Shown here: positions 1 to 7,450 of the stretch, in pieces | How the letters are laid out: every line of letters begins with the position of its first letter | Numbering within the stretch: the stretch's first letter is position 1 | Source of the DNA: Ignavibacteria bacterium | Lineage (GTDB): Bacteria > Bacteroidota > Ignavibacteria > Kapaibacteriales > Kapaibacteriaceae | Direction of reading: 5' to 3' | Length of the DNA stretch: 64,000 nt | NCBI GenBank assembly: GCA_016873895.1 | Contig: VGVV01000002.1 | Location: 226,188 to 290,187, forward strand | The notes under the pieces: model-generated | What the model was told of the DNA's origin: nothing | Databases searched by the model: none | Seen by the model: only the letters and a program-made list of their open reading frames with translations | Program-made: the position numbers and the translations under genes

Positions 1-1
1 G

Positions 2-172
2 TTGGCAGTGGGTGCTCCACGTACCGTCTATGTGAGTTGTAATCCTGCTACCTTGGCACGAGACTGTGCAATTCTGCATGAGGTATACGATGTGCGACTT
101 GTTACTCCGGTTGACATGTTCCCACAGACGTATCATGTCGAGGCGGTGGCTGTGCTAGAGCGCAGAGCATAG
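2..172 (+). CDS. C-terminal fragment of a TrmA/RlmD-family RNA uracil-5 methyltransferase
   Basis: The window opens inside this gene, so only the last 56 residues and the stop codon are present. They contain the family's [10 protein letters not shown] segment, which follows the catalytic Cys region, and the C-terminal [12 protein letters not shown] segment. These are hallmarks of SAM-dependent methyltransferases that make 5-methyluridine in 23S rRNA (RlmC/RlmD) or tRNA (TrmA). The fragment cannot say which RNA is the substrate. The gene converges with the minus-strand subtilase that ends 20 bases downstream. No clear hairpin terminator lies between them. Confidence 0.88.
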   Translation: MAVGAPRTVYVSCNPATLARDCAILHEVYDVRLVTPVDMFPQTYHVEAVAVLERRA

Positions 173-191
173 ATGGTTGTGATGCCGCAGT

Positions 192-3071
192 CTAGTTTGC
201 CGATGAGAGCATAACTGTGCACGATGCAACACCGCTTTGGGTGATCATGCGTATGATGTAGATGCCAGGTGAGACTGTTGGCATACTGCAGGTAACCTCA
301 TACTCCCCAGCATCAACGTAAAGCTCCTGATACAGCACGCCGATGCTTCTGCCTTGCACGTCCAAGAGATCAATTGTTACACCTGAAGAAGCATGGAGTA
401 CGAAGCGGAGATCGCGTGCACCTGTTGCAATGATCGAACCTTGTGCAGGTTCAATAATCTCGTCCTGTGTGGGTTTAAGAACGCTAGTGCCAACATTGAA
501 TCCTAGTCGTTTAGCTTCACTGCGAAGACTTCCCATGCCACGTTGAACTTGACTTTGTGTGGTGCCTGCCACAAGTGCAAAGCACACCTCGAGTGTTGAG
601 TCTGGCAGAAGTTTCATCGGTCCAGCTCCGACGATCGCCGAAACATCAGTGACCCTTGACTTTGGTCGGCGGATACCCCCAGTCATAACGTACCATTTCT
701 CAGAGCGCAGAAACTCATCATAGATACTCGGGCAGTCACTAGACCCCTCATTATCCATTGCAAATCCATTCACAGCTAGAGGGGAAATCATTGCAAGGCC
801 AATATGTGGCAACGAATCATGCACAGTATTTGAAATGTACATGAGTTGATTATTCGCATCCCACACACATTGATCATTTGCTCCAGCATCGCCAATGTCA
901 AAATCAAAGAACTGCGAAACATGTAAGTCACTGAATGCAGAATCGGTAATGTTGGTGACACGCAAAACAACGAGAAGCGTGTTCTTTGTTGAGTCTCCGT
1001 TGAGGGCAATAACATTGCTGCGAACCTGAATCCCCAATGGGTAGAAATCGCCCGTATCGTCGTACCCACATCGTACGCGCAGACCCGAAGGAATGCTGTC
1101 GCTGCGCACAATGGCATTCTCGAAGCTGGAAAACGATGTTTCCTTCTGTGATGTTTCGAAACCTCGAGCGGCATTGGGAAGCTTGTCTGGCCCTGTCCCA
1201 ATCAGGGTAGCCCCCTCGAAGAGAATATTGTCGAAGTCTCGGTATCGCAATCCAACACCCTGTATGTTGGTCGAGTAGTCATTGAAGCCAATATTGCCAG
1301 TGGAGTTGACGGTAACTGTTATGTCGTTTCCCGCAATAGTTCTGTACGTGGGATTAACAATCGTCTGCAGTGATGACATTGTAATAAATGTTTGCCGCTC
1401 GAACACCGAGGTGAGAAGTCGAAGTTGAGCATCTCCTGGGATTTGAGGTGGCAGAACAACTCGAAAGGCCGAAGCAAGTAAGCGGCTTTCGCCAGATTCA
1501 AGGGGGCCGGCAGAGATTGAAGAGTCCAAGAGCACGGTGCCTGATGGTGCATCAGCAATAGCGAATTGAATTATGCAGTCCTTCAATGGCTGAAGTGTAT
1601 TCAGAATTGTTATATCTACGAGCAACGTGTCGGATGACTCAAAGACTGAGTCGGCATCAGCATCTGAAAACCTGTATGATGATACCGTTGCCCATGAGCG
1701 TTGTTCTCCAGAGACAGCAGCAGCTGCATCTACTCGGCCGCTGCCGATTAGACCTCGCAGTCCTCGATTGATGCTATCGATGGAAACACATGAGGCTTGT
1801 AGTGTAGCATGAACCTGAGCTGGAGTATAGTCGGGATGAATCTGCCGGACCATTGCAGCGATTGCAGCCACAACTGGTGAAGCCATCGATGTGCCATCGT
1901 AGGCTTCATAGCGGTCTATGGGTACTGTTGAAACGATCGACACACCAGGTGCGCAAACATCAACGCTTGCATTGATGTTCGAAAACGAGGCAACGCGATC
2001 ACCAAAGTCTGTTGCTGCAACACACAATGCTGCATCGTACGCAGCAGGGTAATAGGCAATCTCTCGGCCGTCATTCCCTGCGGCCCCCACGATTATGGAT
2101 CCAAGGGCGGTAGCTTCGTTTACAATCTTCTGATCAGCAAGTGAGCTCGACGGACTCCCAAACGAACAGTTTATCACATGCGCCCCCATGCTAGCTGCGT
2201 ACAATATCGCATCAGCAGATCGAGAGATCGAAGTAGAAAACTGATCATCGCCGCCAATTTTCAGAGGCATGAGTGCTACGTTGCGTGCGACACCTGCAAT
2301 GCCCAGAGCGTTATTATGGGTTGCGCCAACGATACCGGCAACATGGGTGCCATGACGATTCCCTGGCAAAGGTGAATTGTCTTCGGTAAATCCATTAGCG
2401 CCTACAAAATCCCATCCAAACCAATCGTCAATGTAGCCGTTTGCATCATCATCGATACCGTTGTTGCGCTTGTCTCTGCCAAGATTGTCTTGGCCTGTTT
2501 CGCCAGTGTTATTCCAGATTCGTTGCTGTAGGTCTTGATGTGTTGTATCTATGCCAGTATCTGCGATGCCGACAACAATGGTTGGTGCTTGGCCTAGGCT
2601 GTCCCACGCACTATTAGCTTGAATCAGTTCAATGTGGTACTGCTGCGGTAGTAGTGGGTCGTTGGTAGATCCCACTAGTCTCATTTTGGGAAGGGGCTCG
2701 CAAAACTCAATGCCATCTATGGACAAAAGTTTGCGCGCAGCTACATGTGGAGTCAAATCTGTGCTGTAACGAACAACGGCTATATGGTCTAGAGTGGAGG
2801 CAGGCCCTTGCGCGCTTAATGAATTCTTGCGAGAGCGTGCTTTTGCAAGCGCTATCAGAGTAGAGCCTGAAATGTAGCCCTGTGTAGTATGCTCGCCAAT
2901 AACCGCACGTATTGCAGCCATGCTGCCAGTGCGTCCTGATGCCAGCCACTGCTGTGCAATAGGGGATTGGGGGCTGAGGTGAATGATGAGTGCCCGCGGT
3001 TCGATCTCGGCAGTAACATGTCCGCAACAGCACATGAACATGAGTGCAGTTGTGAACAAGATTGATCTCAT
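192..3071 (-). CDS. Secreted subtilisin-like (S8) serine protease with T9SS-type C-terminal domain
   Basis: This 959-residue precursor starts with a signal peptide (about residues 1-21) and a propeptide-like region to about 150. The S8 catalytic domain follows, with the triad visible as Asp171 (IADTGID), His240 (HGTHVAG) and Ser395 (GTSMASP). An acidic NNGIDDDANGYIDD loop, probably calcium-binding, lies between Asp and His. Residues about 470-880 look like beta-sandwich modules. The last 80 or so residues, with DLLDVQGR and SPGIYIIRM, fit a T9SS type A sorting domain, so the mature enzyme is probably exported and surface-attached or released. It is the last gene of a three-gene minus operon and overlaps the upstream gene by 4 nt. 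Substrate unknown. Confidence 0.93.
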   Translation of the reverse strand: MRSILFTTALMFMCCCGHVTAEIEPRALIIHLSPQSPIAQQWLASGRTGSMAAIRAVIGEHTTQGYISGSTLIALAKARSRKNSLSAQGPASTLDHIAVVRYSTDLTPHVAARKLLSIDGIEFCEPLPKMRLVGSTNDPLLPQQYHIELIQANSAWDSLGQAPTIVVGIADTGIDTTHQDLQQRIWNNTGETGQDNLGRDKRNNGIDDDANGYIDDWFGWDFVGANGFTEDNSPLPGNRHGTHVAGIVGATHNNALGIAGVARNVALMPLKIGGDDQFSTSISRSADAILYAASMGAHVINCSFGSPSSSLADQKIVNEATALGSIIVGAAGNDGREIAYYPAAYDAALCVAATDFGDRVASFSNINASVDVCAPGVSIVSTVPIDRYEAYDGTSMASPVVAAIAAMVRQIHPDYTPAQVHATLQASCVSIDSINRGLRGLIGSGRVDAAAAVSGEQRSWATVSSYRFSDADADSVFESSDTLLVDITILNTLQPLKDCIIQFAIADAPSGTVLLDSSISAGPLESGESRLLASAFRVVLPPQIPGDAQLRLLTSVFERQTFITMSSLQTIVNPTYRTIAGNDITVTVNSTGNIGFNDYSTNIQGVGLRYRDFDNILFEGATLIGTGPDKLPNAARGFETSQKETSFSSFENAIVRSDSIPSGLRVRCGYDDTGDFYPLGIQVRSNVIALNGDSTKNTLLVVLRVTNITDSAFSDLHVSQFFDFDIGDAGANDQCVWDANNQLMYISNTVHDSLPHIGLAMISPLAVNGFAMDNEGSSDCPSIYDEFLRSEKWYVMTGGIRRPKSRVTDVSAIVGAGPMKLLPDSTLEVCFALVAGTTQSQVQRGMGSLRSEAKRLGFNVGTSVLKPTQDEIIEPAQGSIIATGARDLRFVLHASSGVTIDLLDVQGRSIGVLYQELYVDAGEYEVTCSMPTVSPGIYIIRMITQSGVASCTVMLSSAN

Positions 3072-3811
3072 TGGGATTTCCAGGTGATTCGTTTTCTCAT
3101 CACTCGCTGCGTGCCAAGGCGAACTTCAGCGATGTATTCGCCATCTGTAACCGTGTGGCCATCCTGCGAGGTTCCATTCCACGTAACAGTGTAGACGCCT
3201 GGAGGCTGAACGCCCGAATAGATTGTAGAAACGATCATTGCCTGCGCAGAGTATATCACGATTTCAACGTAGACCTGTTCGTCGACCACATAGCGTATAT
3301 CGGGACTCACATCCTCGCCAAGGCCAAAAACTTTTGCGATATCTGAAAAACTCACTTGCATATTCCCAGTGCCCATTGGGAAAAGCAGAACACCGGGCAC
3401 ATACATAGCATTGGCAATGGTGAGTTGATACTGCGTGAGCTCCTGCGGCTTTGGCGCGAGCACCGAAGCCGGGATGTTCATCGTCTCATTGATCTGATCC
3501 CAGATCGTGCTTGGGCGTTTGGTTGTACTTAACACGCGCAACAATGCAGAAGCTTCACGCAAAGCGATGGTAAAACGCGTAGATGCACTCAGCTGAAGCT
3601 GCATTGCCTGTCGATATGCGCTATCCTGCTCATCGGTCGAAGGGGCGCGCACCTGACCGGGAATTCCCGTCCGTGCGTCGAAGTCGCTGGAGTCTGCGGC
3701 AATAAACTCTCCTGGTGCCATCACACGGGGTTGTATGACAACACTGGATTTCGGTTGCGCGGTAGAGACAACTGCGCTAATGACGAATGCTAGAACAACT
3801 GCTAGTTTCAC
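3068..3811 (-). CDS. Secreted protein of unknown function with C-terminal FlgD-like Ig domain
   Basis: The protein has 247 residues and an N-terminal signal peptide (residues 1-18, cleavage near VVSTAQ). No catalytic motif is apparent in the body. The C-terminal 70 or so residues (GVQPPGVYTVTWNG, then DGEYIAEVRLGTQ) match the FlgD Ig-like fold often found at the ends of secreted FCB-group proteins. Unlike most such proteins it is short, so it could be a periplasmic or surface adaptor. Its start overlaps the end of the S1-domain gene by 4 nt and its end overlaps the start of the subtilase by 4 nt, so the three are probably translated in a coupled way. Function unknown. Confidence 0.8.
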   Translation of the reverse strand: MKLAVVLAFVISAVVSTAQPKSSVVIQPRVMAPGEFIAADSSDFDARTGIPGQVRAPSTDEQDSAYRQAMQLQLSASTRFTIALREASALLRVLSTTKRPSTIWDQINETMNIPASVLAPKPQELTQYQLTIANAMYVPGVLLFPMGTGNMQVSFSDIAKVFGLGEDVSPDIRYVVDEQVYVEIVIYSAQAMIVSTIYSGVQPPGVYTVTWNGTSQDGHTVTDGEYIAEVRLGTQRVMRKRITWKSQ

Positions 3812-5316
3812 TTTTGAAGCATTGACTTTTGAGCGTCTTTCAAAAGGTCGCCAAGTGTTACACCAGGATCAGATGGTATCGGTTGATGCGAGCGATGCGC
3901 GTCGCTGCGTTCACGTCCACCATCGCGGTGACCGTGAGAGCCGCCAACGTCTTCCTGCTGACCACCAATTGAGCCGTCTTCGCCTTTCATGGCCAGAATC
4001 AACGATGCGCTGGCACCGTTAAGGTCTGCCACAACACAATGTATGGTGTCGCCAACATTGATCTGAACCTTTGCTCCGCGACCAGCATTAAGCATCTTCG
4101 AGCGTGGCATAAATCCGTCGAATGTATCGTTTACGCGCACAACAGCCCCTTGAGTGCTGGCTTGTTGGACTACGCCTGTAACATCGGAACCAACAGGCAG
4201 TGTTGTGGCAAGGTCCAACCAAGGGTTCTCGAGTGTTTGCTTATAGCCAAGAGACAGTTGGTGCTTTTCTTGATTAGTTGAAAGCACCTCGAGGTCGAGC
4301 TCCTGGCCAACAGCAACAACCTCTGATGGATGCTTGATGCGCCGCGTCCAACTTAGCTCGCTGATTCGAAGTAATCCTTCGATCTTCGGTGCAACCTGCA
4401 CGTAAGCGCCAAAGTCTGTGATGCGGCGAACGACGCCCTTAACACGCTTGCCAGCAGGGAAGGCTTCTGCAACTCCAACCCACGGATCTGCTTCGTGCTC
4501 CTTGTGAGAAAGCGCAAGCTTGCGCTTTTCGCGGTCTACTTCTGCAACAGTTACCGTGATTTTATCACCTTTTTTCACAACACTTGCTGGGTTGTCAATA
4601 CGTGACTTCGATAGTCGAGATACGTGTACAAGCCCCTCGATGCCACCGATATTCACAAATGCGCCAAAGGCTGTAACAGATGACACAATTCCTTCATGAA
4701 CGGTGCCAACTTCTACCTTGCCCCAGTACTCATCAAGCAGGATATCTCTGCGAGTAACAACGGCAGACTTATAACCCGTATCGTCCGACTGCAATTCATG
4801 CACCTTGACCGTTACGGTTTTGCCGAGCAATTCATTTAAGTCATCCTCAGGTGCGTTCTTACGAAGGCCTACGTGCGACGCTGGAAGGAAGATGCGCAGT
4901 CCTTCAAAGTCGCCACGCAATCCACCCTTGACACGTTCGATAACGACGACGTCGAATGAACCCTTGGAATTGTGAAAACCTTCAAGTTTGCTGTATGCCT
5001 CATCACGACGCTTACGTTCTTCTTCTTTGTGCTTGCGTTCTTCTTCGCGCTTGGCAGCCTGCTCGGCTTTTTCTTCTTCTGACAGTGCAGGCGTAGCAGC
5101 AGCTTCAGCAACTGGTTCTTGTGCAACGGCTGCCTCTGGATGCGCACTCTCTTCATTGGCGTTGCTGACGGCATCGCTCGAGGCTATCTCTGTAGCATCG
5201 GTGGACTGCTCACCTGTAACTTCAACATGTTGTATGTGCTCGACATTTGGCGTCGATGCATCTGCGGCTGGTTCGGATGGGATGTTTGTTGCATCCTCGA
5301 TAGGCTGTTCTGACAT
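3808..5316 (-). CDS. S1-domain RNA-binding protein, ribosomal protein S1-like
   Basis: The 502-residue protein has a low-complexity N-terminus of about 110 residues: acidic and Ala-rich, then a Glu/Lys/Arg-rich stretch that may form a helix or coiled coil. Four S1 OB-fold repeats follow (about 115-190, 205-275, 290-360 and 376-445). Repeats 2 and 3 carry the typical FGAFVNIGGIEGLVH and FGAYVQVAPKIEGLL segments. The tail is Gly/His/Arg-rich. Ribosomal S1 binds mRNA on the 30S subunit. This protein is shorter than the usual six-domain S1, so it could be the lineage's S1 or a paralogue. It lies divergently from rpsF and leads the operon with a secreted protein and a subtilase. Confidence 0.85.
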   Translation of the reverse strand: MSEQPIEDATNIPSEPAADASTPNVEHIQHVEVTGEQSTDATEIASSDAVSNANEESAHPEAAVAQEPVAEAAATPALSEEEKAEQAAKREEERKHKEEERKRRDEAYSKLEGFHNSKGSFDVVVIERVKGGLRGDFEGLRIFLPASHVGLRKNAPEDDLNELLGKTVTVKVHELQSDDTGYKSAVVTRRDILLDEYWGKVEVGTVHEGIVSSVTAFGAFVNIGGIEGLVHVSRLSKSRIDNPASVVKKGDKITVTVAEVDREKRKLALSHKEHEADPWVGVAEAFPAGKRVKGVVRRITDFGAYVQVAPKIEGLLRISELSWTRRIKHPSEVVAVGQELDLEVLSTNQEKHQLSLGYKQTLENPWLDLATTLPVGSDVTGVVQQASTQGAVVRVNDTFDGFMPRSKMLNAGRGAKVQINVGDTIHCVVADLNGASASLILAMKGEDGSIGGQQEDVGGSHGHRDGGRERSDAHRSHQPIPSDPGVTLGDLLKDAQKSMLQK

Positions 5317-5352
5317 AGTACTGAACTAGACGAAAACTTGTGAAAAATACCT

Positions 5353-5381
5353 CCGCCCTAACCGATATAGTTAGGATGCGG
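5353..5381 (-). promoter_or_regulatory. Hairpin in the predicted 5' leader of the S1-domain gene
   Basis: On the minus strand, CCGC and CCTAAC pair with GTTAGG and GCGG around a 7-nt loop, with an unpaired AT on one side. The element lies 37-65 nt upstream of the S1-domain start codon, just downstream of a TATCTTCG promoter-like box (5386-5393). It would therefore sit at the very 5' end of that mRNA. Ribosomal protein genes are often autoregulated through leader structures. That role here is inference. Confidence 0.45.
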
Positions 5382-5385
5382 ACCA

Positions 5386-5393
5386 CGAAGATA
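5386..5393 (-). promoter_or_regulatory. Putative FCB-type -7 box for the S1-domain operon
   Basis: The minus strand reads TATCTTCG, one mismatch from the Bacteroidota -7 consensus TAnnTTTG. The gene start is about 70 nt downstream. No convincing -33 TTTG partner is visible at the usual distance, so this is tentative. Confidence 0.3.
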
Positions 5394-5482
5394 CGTGAAA
5401 AAATTACCGTGTACGCCCATGTCGTGGCAAGGTCGCAGGCAAATATCTCATGTGGGAGGTTGCGTAATTCGCCCGCGCACCA

Positions 5483-5490
5483 TATTTTCG
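5483..5490 (+). promoter_or_regulatory. Putative -7 box for rpsF-rplI
   Basis: TATTTTCG matches TAnnTTTG with one mismatch and lies 71 nt upstream of the rpsF ATG. The leader it would produce carries a small hairpin (5518-5539: CGCATC pairs with GATGCG, and an inner CG/CG pair leaves a GA bulge). A strong ribosome-binding site (AAGGAGAG) precedes the ATG. Confidence 0.28.
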
Positions 5491-5561
5491 CAAGCTATTT
5501 TCTAACCCTGCCGCCAACGCATCGACGTTTGCGGATGCGCAAGCAACCAAAGGAGAGATAT

Positions 5562-5948
5562 ATGGGCGTACAACGTCTGTATGAATCAACATACATTCTC
5601 AATGCCATCCTTGAGGATGCCGACATTGAGGCTACAATTGCTCGTACAACAGCGTTCCTTGAGGAAAACGGAGCGAAGATGGTCGAGCTCAACAAGATGG
5701 GGCGCCGCCGCTTGGCTTACCCAATCAACAAGAAGTACAACGGCTATTACGTGTACATGGCATTCGAAGCCCATTCAGAGGCTCTGCCGATGCTGGAGAA
5801 GTTCTTCTTTTTGGAAGAGCATGTGATGCGCCATCTTTCGCTGCAGCTAGATCCTAAGCTACGTGAATTCCGCAAGGTACGTGCTGAAGCTCAGGCAGCT
5901 CGTGCAGCCGCTATGGCAGAAGCAGCTAAGTCCGGCGTGGACATGTAA
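5562..5948 (+). CDS. rpsF: 30S ribosomal protein S6
   Basis: The 128-residue protein matches bacterial S6: an N-terminal RLYESTYILN strand, the central KMGRRRLAYPINKKYNGYYV core and a charged, Ala-rich C-terminal tail. S6 binds S18 on the platform of the 30S subunit. I chose the ATG at 5562 because it follows an AAGGAGAG ribosome-binding site by a few bases and gives the family's usual length. A longer in-frame reading to 5340 adds an unrelated N-terminus. rplI follows after 32 nt. The rpsR gene (S18) that usually sits between rpsF and rplI is missing here. Confidence 0.97.
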   Translation: MGVQRLYESTYILNAILEDADIEATIARTTAFLEENGAKMVELNKMGRRRLAYPINKKYNGYYVYMAFEAHSEALPMLEKFFFLEEHVMRHLSLQLDPKLREFRKVRAEAQAARAAAMAEAAKSGVDM

Positions 5949-5980
5949 TCCCTAACAACGTCAAAACGAAAGAAATCAAC

Positions 5981-6427
5981 ATGAAAATCATCCTTCGACA
6001 AGACGTGGAGAACCTTGGCAATATCGGCGAAATCGTCGTTGTCAAGCCGGGGTATGCACGTAATTACTTGATTCCAAATCAGTTGGCCTATGTTGCCACC
6101 AACGGAGCAATCCGTGCGTTGGAATCTGAAAAGCAGCAGTACGAGGTTCGCAAGGCCAAGGCACGTCAGCATGCAGAGGTTGTTGCAGCACAGCTAGCAG
6201 ACCTACAGATCACTGTCTCTATGCAGGTTGGTGAAGAAGGCCGTCTCTTCGGTTCGGTTACTGCACCAATGATCGCTCAAGAGCTAGAGCTTCGCGGCTT
6301 TGCCGTGGACAAGCGTAACATTATCATCGAAGAGCCTATCAAGACACTGGGCATATTCGAGGTTAAGGTAAAGCTTCACAGCGATCTGGTTGCGCCACTC
6401 AAGGTTTGGGTTATAGGCCAAGAGTAA
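5981..6427 (+). CDS. rplI: 50S ribosomal protein L9
   Basis: At 148 residues this is full-length L9. The N-terminal domain starts MKIILRQDVENLGNIGEIV and has the conserved KPGYARNYLIPN segment. A long connecting helix follows (about 40-75), then the C-terminal RNA-binding domain with GRLFGSVT. L9 binds 23S rRNA near the L1 stalk and helps keep reading frame. It is co-transcribed with rpsF, and a strong intrinsic terminator follows it at about 6449. Confidence 0.97.
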   Translation: MKIILRQDVENLGNIGEIVVVKPGYARNYLIPNQLAYVATNGAIRALESEKQQYEVRKAKARQHAEVVAAQLADLQITVSMQVGEEGRLFGSVTAPMIAQELELRGFAVDKRNIIIEEPIKTLGIFEVKVKLHSDLVAPLKVWVIGQE

Positions 6428-6448
6428 TCTCAGCGATTTCGATCTTTC

Positions 6449-6482
6449 AAAGGCCCGTTCGAACTATCGAGCGGGCTTTTTC
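6449..6482 (+). terminator. Intrinsic terminator after rplI
   Basis: AAGGCCCGTTCGA and TCGAGCGGGCTTTT form a GC-rich stem around a short ACTA loop, with a run of T. It ends the rpsF-rplI unit 22 nt after the rplI stop codon. Confidence 0.85.
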
Positions 6483-6494
6483 GTTGTTAGGCCC

Positions 6495-7376
6495 ATGAAA
6501 AAAATCGTCATTACCGGCGGTAGCGGATTTTTGGGGCAGGCTATAGCTGCTCGGTTGGTTGCAAATGGCTCCGACGTAGTTATTGTCTCGCGCGGTCAGC
6601 ATCGCATCGCGGGTTGCAGAGTGGTGGGCTGGGAGATGTTGCAACAGGTTGTTGAAGGAGCTGATGCTGTCATCAACCTAGCTGGATCAAGTGTTGGTGG
6701 ACCGCGGTGGTCTGCTCGAGTTCGTCATGAGATTCGTAAAAGTCGAATCGAGTCCACGCAGCACGTCGTGGATGCCATTGCGAAATGCAGCCATCCACCC
6801 AGTCTGATTTCTGCCTCAGCAGTGGGATACTACGGCAACACCATGATCCCCTCAAACGAAGCCATGGGAGCAGGCGCATCGTTTCTGGCAAATGTTACAG
6901 CTGCTTGGGAGAAGGAGGCACTGAAAGCACAAGTACATACTCGCGTGGCCTGTTTACGAATTGGTGTTGTGCTTGATCCACATCAGGGTGCACTGCCAAA
7001 GCTTGTAGGCCCTATGAAAGCCTTTGTAGGGGGAGTTTTGGGCTCTGGTAGGCAGGGGATGCCATGGGTACATGTTAACGACGTGGTGTCTGCCTTTGTG
7101 TGGGCGGTAGACAGCAAAGATGCGTACGGAGCAATAAACGTTGTTGCTCCCGAGGCAGTTACAATGGCCGAGTTTATAGGCACTCTGGGCTCGGTACTCA
7201 AGCGCCCAACGTGGCTTCACGTGCCCACAATTGCCTTGCGGCTTCTGCTCGGACGCCAAGCCGATGTTGTGTTGCATGGACAGCATGTAGTGCCATATCG
7301 ACTACTCGGCTCCAACTTTACTTTTGCACATCCGACTCTGCGAAATGCACTAGAAGACCTGCTATCCGTACGATGA
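6495..7376 (+). CDS. TIGR01777-family NAD(P)-binding epimerase-like protein
   Basis: The 293-residue protein is an extended SDR. An N-terminal Rossmann motif TGGSGFLGQ (residues 7-15) is followed by INLAGSSVGGPRW, typical of the TIGR01777 / YfcH group. A SAVGYYG segment carries the likely catalytic Tyr, and a C-terminal DUF1731-like part ends near residue 290. Members resemble nucleoside-sugar epimerases, but their substrate is not established. It starts just after the rplI terminator and so is probably an independent transcript. Family assignment is firm; biochemical role is unknown. Confidence 0.9.
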   Translation: MKKIVITGGSGFLGQAIAARLVANGSDVVIVSRGQHRIAGCRVVGWEMLQQVVEGADAVINLAGSSVGGPRWSARVRHEIRKSRIESTQHVVDAIAKCSHPPSLISASAVGYYGNTMIPSNEAMGAGASFLANVTAAWEKEALKAQVHTRVACLRIGVVLDPHQGALPKLVGPMKAFVGGVLGSGRQGMPWVHVNDVVSAFVWAVDSKDAYGAINVVAPEAVTMAEFIGTLGSVLKRPTWLHVPTIALRLLLGRQADVVLHGQHVVPYRLLGSNFTFAHPTLRNALEDLLSVR

Positions 7377-7450
7377 ATTTGGTTAACTTGCGCGCCTAAA
7401 TCGAACCCATAATTCCGAAAACAGAACAACTTCCTGCTAGGACGATATAC

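Noticed and set aside
5340..5561. An N-terminal extension of rpsF
   Set aside because: The extension is unlike any S6 protein. The ATG at 5562 has a strong ribosome-binding site and gives the normal length.
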